The position numbers and the translations under genes are program-made. A stretch of 12,900 bases of DNA from Sphingomonadaceae bacterium (GTDB lineage: Bacteria; Pseudomonadota; Alphaproteobacteria; Sphingomonadales; Sphingomonadaceae): contig JAEMTM010000034.1 of NCBI GenBank assembly GCA_016462305.1, forward strand, positions 2,379 to 15,278, written 5' to 3'. Below, piece by piece: positions 6,621 to 12,900 of the stretch (its first letter is position 1; every line of letters begins with the position of its first letter). A model generated the notes under the pieces. It did no database searches, was not told where the DNA came from, and was given only the letters and a program-made list of their open reading frames with translations.

Positions 6621-7159
6621 GCGGGGCAGTCTCCGACGCGCTTTCCTTCGATTTTACCGGTCATCTTGACTGCACCCATTGGCGTACCGTCAGTGTTCTG
6701 TTCGATGCGCATAGTGTAAGTTTCAGCGCTGAATTTGCCATCCATTTTGCTCTTCACAATTATCGAGCCCGCAGGTTTACAGGTCATGGACATCTTCACA
6801 CCGGCAGTAGAACGGTCGAGCGCTTCAAAGGTGCAATTGGCCTCCGGCTGCGCGCCAAAAAACTCCATACCGGGCTTGTCGACTTGCGCTTGCGTCAGGC
6901 AACTGCGCTGGGTCACGCCTTGCCCCATTTGCGTCTTGAGGGTTTCCTGCATTGCGGCGGGGGCACCGGGCGCTTCAATATTATCGAAACCAATTTTTAC
7001 CTCCCATAGGCCGGGTTTCATCGCCATCGCGCCACCATCTGCCATTTCGGTCGCAGCTTCGGAGTCGCTGATTTTGCCGTCGCCATTGGTGTCGGCACCC
7101 TTGTCCGCACAGGCGGATAACGCCAGTGCGGCGGCGCTCAGTAGGAAGAATTTATGCAT
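6617..7159 (-). CDS. EF-hand/DUF3617 lipoprotein (first paralog)
   Basis: A 180-residue predicted lipoprotein, first gene of the minus-strand envelope operon. The signal has lipobox LSAC (Cys17). An EF-hand loop follows at 23-34 with Asp23, Asn25, Asp27, Gly28, Ser31 and Glu34, a near-perfect dockerin-like calcium loop. The DUF3617 domain starts at KPGLWEVKI (48-56) and carries SCLT (Cys87), Cys109, Cys127 and Cys178, presumably two disulfides in the periplasm. The start has GAGAGGG upstream at a slightly long spacing and a good promoter candidate at 7187-7214. Its stop overlaps the start of the second paralog (ATGA). Function unknown; the anchored, calcium-loop architecture suggests a divalent-ion-dependent envelope role (inference). 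Confidence 0.86.
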   Translation of the reverse strand: MHKFFLLSAAALALSACADKGADTNGDGKISDSEAATEMADGGAMAMKPGLWEVKIGFDNIEAPGAPAAMQETLKTQMGQGVTQRSCLTQAQVDKPGMEFFGAQPEANCTFEALDRSTAGVKMSMTCKPAGSIIVKSKMDGKFSAETYTMRIEQNTDGTPMGAVKMTGKIEGKRVGDCPA

Positions 7160-7186
7160 TGAACTACCCTCTCGTCTGTTTCCACC

Positions 7187-7214
7187 ATCATACTAGTGTC
7201 GCCGCACGCCTCAA
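7187..7214 (-). promoter_or_regulatory. candidate promoter of the DUF3617 operon
   Basis: On the minus strand, TTGAGG (plus positions 7209-7214) and TATGAT (7187-7192) are 16 bp apart; the -10 matches consensus at five of six positions and the -35 at four. Transcription would start about 20 nt before the first DUF3617 gene. Predicted by eye. Confidence 0.45.
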
Positions 7215-7260
7215 AAGGCAACAGCGATAAACACTGCCGTTGAAAGGTCACACTAAGGTC

Positions 7261-7353
7261 TCACCTAAAACGCTTGCTTTTGCCGCGCATAACCCCCGTA
7301 TAAACCTCCCTTGTGTCTGTATTCATCACAACGCCGTTACGTTCCTTTTTCAT
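7261..7353 (-). CDS. possible 30-residue basic small protein
   Basis: An ORF from ATG at 7353 to TGA at 7261, reading MKKERNGVVM at the start and MRGKSKRFR at the end. It is strongly basic and hydrophilic, with codon choice that looks protein-like, in the same direction as the DUF3617 operon and about 100 bp before it. There is no convincing ribosome binding site before the first ATG; a GGGAGG stretch lies inside the frame. I do not recognise a family. It could be a real small protein or a chance ORF in a regulatory gap. Confidence 0.2.
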   Translation of the reverse strand: MKKERNGVVMNTDTREVYTGVMRGKSKRFR

Positions 7354-7464
7354 GGCGAAGGATAAAACAAATATCTGCCGTGTAGGAAAGTAAATTTTGT
7401 GCATCGGGCCGCAATCCTGCGCACGCCTCTTGCCCTTGCCGCGTGCAAAGCACATATAGCGAAC

Positions 7465-9651
7465 ATGTCAGAGCTCATCATCCGCCGTGGGCTGGAAGAA
7501 CCGGACACGGTTGGCACCTTCACCCCGCACCGCCCGGAACGCCCGTCCAAGTTGGAGGGGGGCAGGCCGTTTAAGATCGTGTCGGATTATACGCCGGCGG
7601 GCGACCAGCCGACGGCCATTCGCGAACTTGTCGAAACGGCACTGACGGGGGAAAAGAATCAGGTTCTGTTGGGCGTCACCGGATCGGGTAAGACCTTTAC
7701 TGTGGCGCAAGTCATTGAAAAATTGCAACGTCCGGCGCTTATCCTTGCGCCCAACAAGATACTGGCGGCGCAGCTTTATGGCGAGTTCAAAAGCTTCTTC
7801 CCCGACAATGCGGTGGAATATTTCGTCTCATATTATGACTATTACCAGCCCGAGGCCTATGTCCCGCGTAGCGACACCTATATCGAAAAGGAATCGAGCG
7901 TAAACGAGGCGATTGACCGGATGCGCCATTCGGCGACTCGGTCTTTGCTGGAACGCGACGACGTCATCATTGTCGCTTCGGTGTCATGTATTTACGGCAT
8001 CGGATCAGTCGAAACATATTCTGCGATGATTTTCGACCTGAAAAAGGGCCAAAGCGTTGATCAGCGTGAATTGATCCGCAAACTTGTCGCGCTTCAATAT
8101 AAACGCAACGACATGGCCTTTGGCCGTGGTAATTTCCGCGTGCGCGGCGACAATCTCGAAATATTCCCATCGCATTATGAAGATACCGCGTGGCGCGTCA
8201 GTTTCTTTGGCGACGAGATTGAGGAGATTGCCGAGTTCGACCCGCTGACCGGCAATACCGGCGCGAAGTTGAACAGCGTGCGCGTTTACGCCAACAGCCA
8301 TTATGTCACCCCCGGTCCAACGATGAAGCAAGCCAGCGAAGCAATCCGCTTTGAGCTGACCGAGCGGTTGAAGGAGCTTGTTTCCGAGGGAAAATTGCTG
8401 GAGGCGCAGCGGTTAGAGGAGCGGACCAATTTCGATCTTGAGATGATTGCCGCAACGGGTTCATGTGCCGGCATCGAAAATTATTCGCGCTTTCTAACGG
8501 GCCGCTTGCCAGGAGAGCCACCGCCAACCTTGTTCGAATATCTGCCCGACAATGCGCTTTTGTTCGTTGACGAAAGCCACCAGACGGTGCCGCAAATCGG
8601 TGCAATGGCCAAGGGCGACCATCGGCGAAAGCTGACCTTGGCCGAATATGGTTTCCGCCTGCCGTCGTGCATCGATAACCGGCCACTGCGTTTCAACGAA
8701 TGGGACATTATGCGCCCACAAACGGTGTGCGTTTCGGCAACGCCGGGCGGGTGGGAAATGGAGCAATCGGGCGGCATCTTTGCCGAACAGGTCATTCGTC
8801 CAACAGGACTGATCGACCCGCCAGTTGAGATCAAGCCTGTCGAAGACCAAGTGCAGGATTGCATAAACGAATGCCGCAAAACGGCGCAAGCGGGCTTTCG
8901 CACGTTGGTCACCACGCTGACCAAGCGCATGGCAGAGGACTTGACCGAGTTCATGCACGAGGCGGGGCTGCGCGTGCGATATATGCACAGCGATGTTGAG
9001 ACTTTGGAGCGCATTGAACTGATCCGCGACCTGCGGCGCGGGGTGTATGATGTGCTGGTGGGTATCAACTTGCTGCGGGAAGGTCTCGATATTCCCGAAT
9101 GCGCGCTGGTCGCGATATTGGATGCCGACAAAGAAGGTTTCCTGCGCAGCGAAACGTCATTAATCCAGACGATCGGCCGCGCGGCGCGCAACATTGAAGG
9201 CCGCGTGATCCTATATGCCGACCGTATGACCGGCAGCATGGAGCGCGCCATTCGCGAAACCGACCGCCGCCGTGAAAAGCAGCATGCTTACAATATCGAA
9301 CATGGGATCACCCCAGCGACGATCAAGCGCGACATTCACGACATCGTCGCCGACACGGCCAGCCGCGATTCGGTGCTTGTCGAGATTGACGCCGACGGTG
9401 CCAACAACCTCGTCGGGCATAATTTGCGGGCCTATATTGATGATTTGGAAAAGAAGATGCGCACTGCCGCCGCCGATCTGGAGTTCGAAGAGGCTGGCCG
9501 CCTGCGCGACGAAATCCGATCATTGGAGGCAAGCGAACTTGGCCTGCCGCACCCGCAGCATGTTGCTGCCCCCAAGGGCCGCGCCACCGAAGGCCAGCCC
9601 GGCACCCGCAAAATGCGCTATGGCAAAACGCAGCGCAAATTCGGGAAATAA
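7465..9651 (+). CDS. uvrB: excinuclease ABC subunit B
   Basis: The damage-verification helicase of UvrABC nucleotide excision repair; it takes damaged DNA from UvrA and is cut with by UvrC in the cytosol. Counting from ATG 7465 (728 residues), Walker A is GVTGSGKT at 70-77, followed by the damage-binding beta-hairpin with its YYDYYQPEAYVP stretch. The DESH box, SATPG, GINLLREGLDIPE and QTIGRAARN follow in order as superfamily 2 helicase motifs. A UVR motif for UvrC contact sits near 658-692, then a basic tail. The length exceeds the E. coli protein slightly because of N- and C-terminal extensions usual in alphaproteobacteria. A GTG at 7399 would add 22 residues that do not look like the family, so 7465 is preferred, although no Shine-Dalgarno precedes it. 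The stop is 3 bp from the convergent TSUP stop. Confidence 0.97.
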   Translation: MSELIIRRGLEEPDTVGTFTPHRPERPSKLEGGRPFKIVSDYTPAGDQPTAIRELVETALTGEKNQVLLGVTGSGKTFTVAQVIEKLQRPALILAPNKILAAQLYGEFKSFFPDNAVEYFVSYYDYYQPEAYVPRSDTYIEKESSVNEAIDRMRHSATRSLLERDDVIIVASVSCIYGIGSVETYSAMIFDLKKGQSVDQRELIRKLVALQYKRNDMAFGRGNFRVRGDNLEIFPSHYEDTAWRVSFFGDEIEEIAEFDPLTGNTGAKLNSVRVYANSHYVTPGPTMKQASEAIRFELTERLKELVSEGKLLEAQRLEERTNFDLEMIAATGSCAGIENYSRFLTGRLPGEPPPTLFEYLPDNALLFVDESHQTVPQIGAMAKGDHRRKLTLAEYGFRLPSCIDNRPLRFNEWDIMRPQTVCVSATPGGWEMEQSGGIFAEQVIRPTGLIDPPVEIKPVEDQVQDCINECRKTAQAGFRTLVTTLTKRMAEDLTEFMHEAGLRVRYMHSDVETLERIELIRDLRRGVYDVLVGINLLREGLDIPECALVAILDADKEGFLRSETSLIQTIGRAARNIEGRVILYADRMTGSMERAIRETDRRREKQHAYNIEHGITPATIKRDIHDIVADTASRDSVLVEIDADGANNLVGHNLRAYIDDLEKKMRTAAADLEFEEAGRLRDEIRSLEASELGLPHPQHVAAPKGRATEGQPGTRKMRYGKTQRKFGK

Positions 9652-9654
9652 GGT

Positions 9655-10371
9655 TTAATTCAGTAACCGCAAAAAGGCCGAAAGCCCGGCAAGGCCAAGA
9701 ATGCCAGCAACAAAACTGCGCCACACAGTCGGCGGCACCCTGCCAAAGGATTTCGCGCCAAGCCAGTTGCCCAGCAGCACCGACGGGAACAGCAACAATG
9801 ACAGCCACAACAGGCGCGCATCTGCCAGCCCCAGCACATAAGCGGATATCGTGCCCGCAATCGCGGTGGCGAAAAACACCAGCATCATCGATGCCCGCGC
9901 TTCCTTGGGCGGGATAGGCTGGCGCAGATAAAAGGGCACCACGGGCGGGCCCGGCATCGCGGCAAAACCGGTCAATATGCCCGAGGCGATTCCCGTAAGC
10001 GCCGTTTCCTTCGGCCCGGGACGAATCGCGCCACGTTGCGGCAATAGCACGAGCACAAACGCCCCAATCGCGATGGCAGCAATTATCAACCGCGCAACAT
10101 CTGGGCTGGTCTGCATCAACAGCCAAATCCCCAGCGGCGTTGCCAACATGGCAAAAGCGGAAATCCTCAGCGCACTTTGCCGGTGGGCGTCGGCGTAAAT
10201 GACTTTCAACCCAACAGGCCCAATCAGCACCTGAAGCAATATGCCGATGACCACTGCCTCACCCGGTTTCACAATCAACCCGAACAGAGGCACAAGAATG
10301 ATCGCCATGCCAAAGCCAGTCAGCCCACGAATATAGGCCGCGCCAAAAGTCATGCCCGCCAACAGCGACAA
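9655..10371 (-). CDS. TSUP (TauE/SafE) family membrane transporter
   Basis: A polytopic inner-membrane protein of the TSUP/TauE-SafE family, associated with export of sulfite, sulfoacetate or other small anions; the substrate is not readable here. The signature GAAYIRGLTGFGMAI lies near residues 10-24, and the second half repeats it as GILTGFAAMPGPPVVPFYL near 130-148, the two-fold repeat of the family. About eight hydrophobic segments are visible. The start is uncertain. There is no ATG before the first membrane helix; TTG at 10371 is the first conventional alternative start but lacks a ribosome binding site. The frame is open further upstream, and a CTG at 10410-10408 overlaps the DUF305 stop as CTGA, which would add 13 residues of a normal-looking N-terminus. 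Downstream of thrS and the DUF305 gene, same strand. Confidence 0.85.
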   Translation of the reverse strand: MSLLAGMTFGAAYIRGLTGFGMAIILVPLFGLIVKPGEAVVIGILLQVLIGPVGLKVIYADAHRQSALRISAFAMLATPLGIWLLMQTSPDVARLIIAAIAIGAFVLVLLPQRGAIRPGPKETALTGIASGILTGFAAMPGPPVVPFYLRQPIPPKEARASMMLVFFATAIAGTISAYVLGLADARLLWLSLLLFPSVLLGNWLGAKSFGRVPPTVWRSFVAGILGLAGLSAFLRLLN

Positions 10372-10406
10372 TTGCGCTGTGGTAATCCCAATCAGGTCTT
10401 GAATGT

Positions 10407-10823
10407 TCAGTGCCCCATGGCGGCATGGTCAGCGGCGGTCAGTGGCTTTTCCGCAGCCACGCCTTTTTTGTCGAGCCATGCCTGCATGTCCTTTATCTCG
10501 GCTTCTTGCGCGGCAATGACCTTTTGCGCCAGCGTGCGCACTTCGGGGTCCTTGCCATGCTCCAGCGCAACCTTCGCCATGTCAACCGCGCCCTTATGGT
10601 GCGGGATCATGCCTTGCATGAAGGCAATATCGGCGTCGGCATTGATATTGCCCATGCCGACATGCATCTTGTCATTGGCCGCAGCATAAGCCTTTTGTGC
10701 GGCATTGTAGCTGGCGGTCGCATCTGCGGTTGCCGCTGGGGCTTCGGCGGCTTGTTCCGTCGCTGGTTGCTGGCACGCCGCGAGAAACAGCATAGCGGCA
10801 AGCGTGAGTGGCAGTTTTTTCAT
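10407..10823 (-). CDS. DUF305 lipoprotein
   Basis: A 138-residue predicted lipoprotein with lipobox LAAC (Cys17), a low-complexity Ala/Pro/Thr/Glu linker (about 18-40) and a DUF305 four-helix domain. The defining motif FMQGMIPHHKGAVDMAK is at 68-84 with His75/His76. More His and Met residues occur at MHVGMG (53-58) and at the terminus (DHAAMGH). DUF305 proteins are often exported, and some bind copper through Met/His clusters; the periplasmic copper role here is inference. The start is ATG at 10823 with AAGGAG 6 nt before it. An in-frame GTG one codon upstream is too close to that site. It lies 29 bp after thrS, and its stop touches the possible CTG start of the TSUP gene. Confidence 0.88.
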   Translation of the reverse strand: MKKLPLTLAAMLFLAACQQPATEQAAEAPAATADATASYNAAQKAYAAANDKMHVGMGNINADADIAFMQGMIPHHKGAVDMAKVALEHGKDPEVRTLAQKVIAAQEAEIKDMQAWLDKKGVAAEKPLTAADHAAMGH

Positions 10824-10852
10824 CACATTCTCCTTGAAAAACGTCTATTGGT

Positions 10853-12850
10853 TCAACGCAAATCGGGCGGCGTTGCTTCATGCTTGAGCATATAAATCGC
10901 CTCTTCGAGCGTCATGATACGCTGGCCATCGGAGCCAAGGCTGCGGATTGCGACCTTGCCCTCTTCTGCCTCACGCATGCCGACCACCAACAAATGCGGC
11001 ACCTTGGCAACGCTATGTTCGCGCACCTTGTAATTGATTTTTTCGTTGCGTGTATCGGCCTCGACACGAATGCCCGCCGCCTTCAACTTCGCGGTGACAT
11101 CCTGCGCATAGCCATCGGCCTCCGACGTGATCGTTGCGACCACGGCCTGCACGGGCGCGAGCCAGACAGGAAAACGGCCCGCGTAATGCTCGATAAGGAT
11201 ACCGATAAAGCGTTCATAGCTGCCGAATATCGCGCGGTGCAGCATGACGGGGCGGTGGCGTGCGCCATCCTCTCCAACATAGCTTGCGTCGAGACGCTCG
11301 GGCAATACGCGGTCGGATTGAATCGTGCCAACCTGCCACGTCCGGCCAATCGCGTCGGTTAAATGCCATTCCAGCTTTGGCGCGTAGAAGGCACCTTCGC
11401 CGGGCAGTTCTTCCCAACCAAATTCGGACGTCGCAAGGCCAGCGCGGACCACGGCATCGCGCAGTTCGTTTTCCGCCTTATCCCAATCCGCATCGGACCC
11501 GAACCGTTGTTCAGGGCGTAAAGCGAGCTTGATCGAATAGGTAAAACCAAATTCCTTGTAGACCCGATCCGCCAGCGCGCAGAACGCCTGCACCTCTTCG
11601 ACAATCTGGTCCTCACGGCAAAAGATGTGCGCATCATCCTGCGTAAACTGACGCACGCGCATCAGGCCATGCAACGCACCATGCGGTTCGTTGCGGTGGC
11701 AGCAGCCATTTTCGTAAAGGCGTAAGGGTAAGTCGCGATAGGACTTAATACCTTGGCGGAAAATGAGAACATGCGCGGGGCAGTTCATCGGCTTCAACGC
11801 CATCCAGTCGGCATCGCCCGAAATCACGGGGCCTTCATCGTCGACATTGGGCACTTCATCAGGGATCACAAACATATTGGCGCGATATTTGCCCCAATGC
11901 CCCGATTGCTCCCATTGCCGTGCGTCCATGACTTGCGGCGTTTTGACTTCTTTATATCCAGCGCCGTCAATCGCGCGGCGCATATAGCCCTCAAGTTCGC
12001 GCCAGATCAGATAGCCATTGGGATGCCAGAACACCGAACCATGCGCCTCTTGCTGCAAATGGAATAAGTCCATGTCTTGGCCCAGACGGCGATGGTCGCG
12101 CTTGGCGGCCTCCTCCAACCGGAGCAGATGCGCGTCCAATTGCTTTTTATTCAGCCAGCCCGTGCCGTATATCCGGCTTAATTGCGGATTATTCTGGTCG
12201 CCGCGCCAATAGGCACCCGCCACCCGCGTCAGCTTGAACGCCGCAGGATCCAACTTACCCGTCGAGGCCAGATGCGGCCCACGGCACATGTCCATCCAGT
12301 CATTGCCGGACCAATAGACGGACAATTCCTCGCCCTCCGGCAATTCCGCCGCCCATTGTGCCTTGAAGCTCTCACCCGCATTCTGCCAACGCGCAATCAG
12401 GGCGTCACGCGCCATGACTTCGCGGCGCAGCGGCTTATCGGCGCGGATGATCGCGCGCATGTGTTCTTCAATCGCGGGCAGATCATCCATTGTGAACGGC
12501 CCGCGTGTGGCGGGTGCCATGACGTCATAATAAAAACCGTCATCGGTCGATGGGCCAAAAGTGATTTGCGTGCCGGGAAACAGCGCCTGCACCGCCTCTG
12601 CCAATATATGCGCGAAATCGTGCCGGGCGAGTTCCAGCGCGTCGGCCTCGTCGCGGCTGGTCACCAACGCCAACTGGGCATCGGCCTCAATCGGGCGCAT
12701 GATATCGCGCAATTCGCCATCGACGCGCGCCGCAATCGCTGCCTTGGCTAAACCCGGGCCAATCGCGGCGGCAATGTCAGCAGGGGTAGTCCCGCGCGCG
12801 ACTTCACGGGCAGTGCCATCGGGAAGGGTAATGCGGATCATCTCGGACAT
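10853..12850 (-). CDS. thrS: threonine--tRNA ligase
   Basis: Class II aminoacyl-tRNA synthetase charging tRNA-Thr in the cytosol, 665 residues from ATG 12850. Domains in order: N-terminal TGS (about 1-65); the editing domain with HDFAH (His77, His81) and MCRGPH (Cys189, His193), which removes mischarged serine; the catalytic core; and the C-terminal anticodon-binding domain (from about 560, with RNEKINYKVREHS). In the core, Cys357 (MNCPAH), His408 and His538 (MLHRAIFGS) are the expected zinc ligands, and motif 2 carries the RxE in HRNEPHGALHGL. A TTG at 12868 would extend the protein by six residues; MSEMIRITLPDG is the family-like start, though it lacks a clear ribosome binding site. First visible gene of the thrS–DUF305–TSUP run. 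Bases 12851-12900 hold only its leader. Confidence 0.97.
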   Translation of the reverse strand: MSEMIRITLPDGTAREVARGTTPADIAAAIGPGLAKAAIAARVDGELRDIMRPIEADAQLALVTSRDEADALELARHDFAHILAEAVQALFPGTQITFGPSTDDGFYYDVMAPATRGPFTMDDLPAIEEHMRAIIRADKPLRREVMARDALIARWQNAGESFKAQWAAELPEGEELSVYWSGNDWMDMCRGPHLASTGKLDPAAFKLTRVAGAYWRGDQNNPQLSRIYGTGWLNKKQLDAHLLRLEEAAKRDHRRLGQDMDLFHLQQEAHGSVFWHPNGYLIWRELEGYMRRAIDGAGYKEVKTPQVMDARQWEQSGHWGKYRANMFVIPDEVPNVDDEGPVISGDADWMALKPMNCPAHVLIFRQGIKSYRDLPLRLYENGCCHRNEPHGALHGLMRVRQFTQDDAHIFCREDQIVEEVQAFCALADRVYKEFGFTYSIKLALRPEQRFGSDADWDKAENELRDAVVRAGLATSEFGWEELPGEGAFYAPKLEWHLTDAIGRTWQVGTIQSDRVLPERLDASYVGEDGARHRPVMLHRAIFGSYERFIGILIEHYAGRFPVWLAPVQAVVATITSEADGYAQDVTAKLKAAGIRVEADTRNEKINYKVREHSVAKVPHLLVVGMREAEEGKVAIRSLGSDGQRIMTLEEAIYMLKHEATPPDLR

Positions 12851-12900
12851 GGAGTATCTTGCTTTCAACTGCGGTTTGGAAGCGCCCCTTTGCCAGCCCA

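Larger units (their letters stand above)
7160..7464. other. divergent intergenic region between the DUF3617 operon and uvrB
   Basis: 305 bp shared by two divergent transcription units. It holds the minus-strand promoter candidate, a near-repeat (AAGGTCACAC at 7244-7253 and AAGGTCTCAC at 7255-7264), a 30-codon minus-strand ORF (7261-7353), and possible uvrB promoter elements (TTGCCC 7430-7435, TATAGC 7455-7460, a long 19-bp gap). I saw no alphaproteobacterial LexA site (GTTC-N7-GTTC) on either strand. Confidence 0.5.

Noticed and set aside
6030..6719. Long open frame on the plus strand opposite the DUF3617 genes
   Set aside because: It is antisense to two well-supported lipoprotein genes, has His/Ala-rich composition typical of a mirrored high-GC frame, and shows no domain.
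7160..7464. SOS (LexA) box for uvrB
   Set aside because: No GTTC-N7-GTTC or its complement was found; the only plus-strand GTTC (7341) has no partner at the right distance.
8481..9251. Long minus-strand frame inside uvrB
   Set aside because: Ser/Arg-rich shadow of the conserved uvrB helicase region; no family features.
9323..10126. Minus-strand frame spanning the uvrB end and the TSUP gene
   Set aside because: Cys/Arg/Ala-rich composition, overlaps both real genes in another frame, no recognisable domain.
12182..12751. Plus-strand frame opposite thrS
   Set aside because: Antisense to the thrS editing domain; Arg/His-rich shadow.

Overview
The window looks like ordinary chromosome from a Sphingomonadales alphaproteobacterium (Sphingopyxis/Sphingorhabdus-like). 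This is inferred from the moderate-to-high GC, from the HAD pyrimidine nucleotidase–dapD pair followed by a DUF465 protein, from alphaproteobacterial forms of UvrB and ThrS, and from the many small lipoproteins. No tRNA, rRNA, CRISPR array or intact insertion sequence was seen.

Left part, plus strand: a HAD-type pyrimidine 5'-nucleotidase overlaps dapD (lysine/peptidoglycan precursor synthesis) by 4 bp. A 236-bp gap follows, holding a possible terminator, a possible promoter, a 30-codon ORF with a good ribosome binding site and two inverted repeats. Then come a 64-residue DUF465 (YdcH-like) gene and, behind an 11-bp perfect hairpin, a TerC/Alx-family membrane protein.

Middle part, minus strand (7159 down to 3171): an apparent cell-envelope operon. 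It runs from two tandem paralogous lipoproteins, each an EF-hand loop joined to a DUF3617 domain, to a beta-lactamase-fold serine hydrolase lipoprotein, an exported M20 amidohydrolase and a small HNH nuclease. The first three genes are coupled by 4-bp overlaps, and a good promoter candidate lies upstream of the first.

Right part: uvrB (nucleotide excision repair) on plus faces a minus-strand group read thrS, then a DUF305 lipoprotein, then a TSUP (TauE/SafE) membrane transporter. The two convergent junctions (TerC/HNH and uvrB/TSUP) leave 0 and 3 bp between stop codons, so no intergenic terminator fits.

Most genes are housekeeping or known families. The parts most worth a second look are the paired EF-hand/DUF3617 lipoproteins with identical cysteine spacing, the structured gap after dapD, the hairpin leader before terC, and the missing conventional start codon of the TSUP gene.
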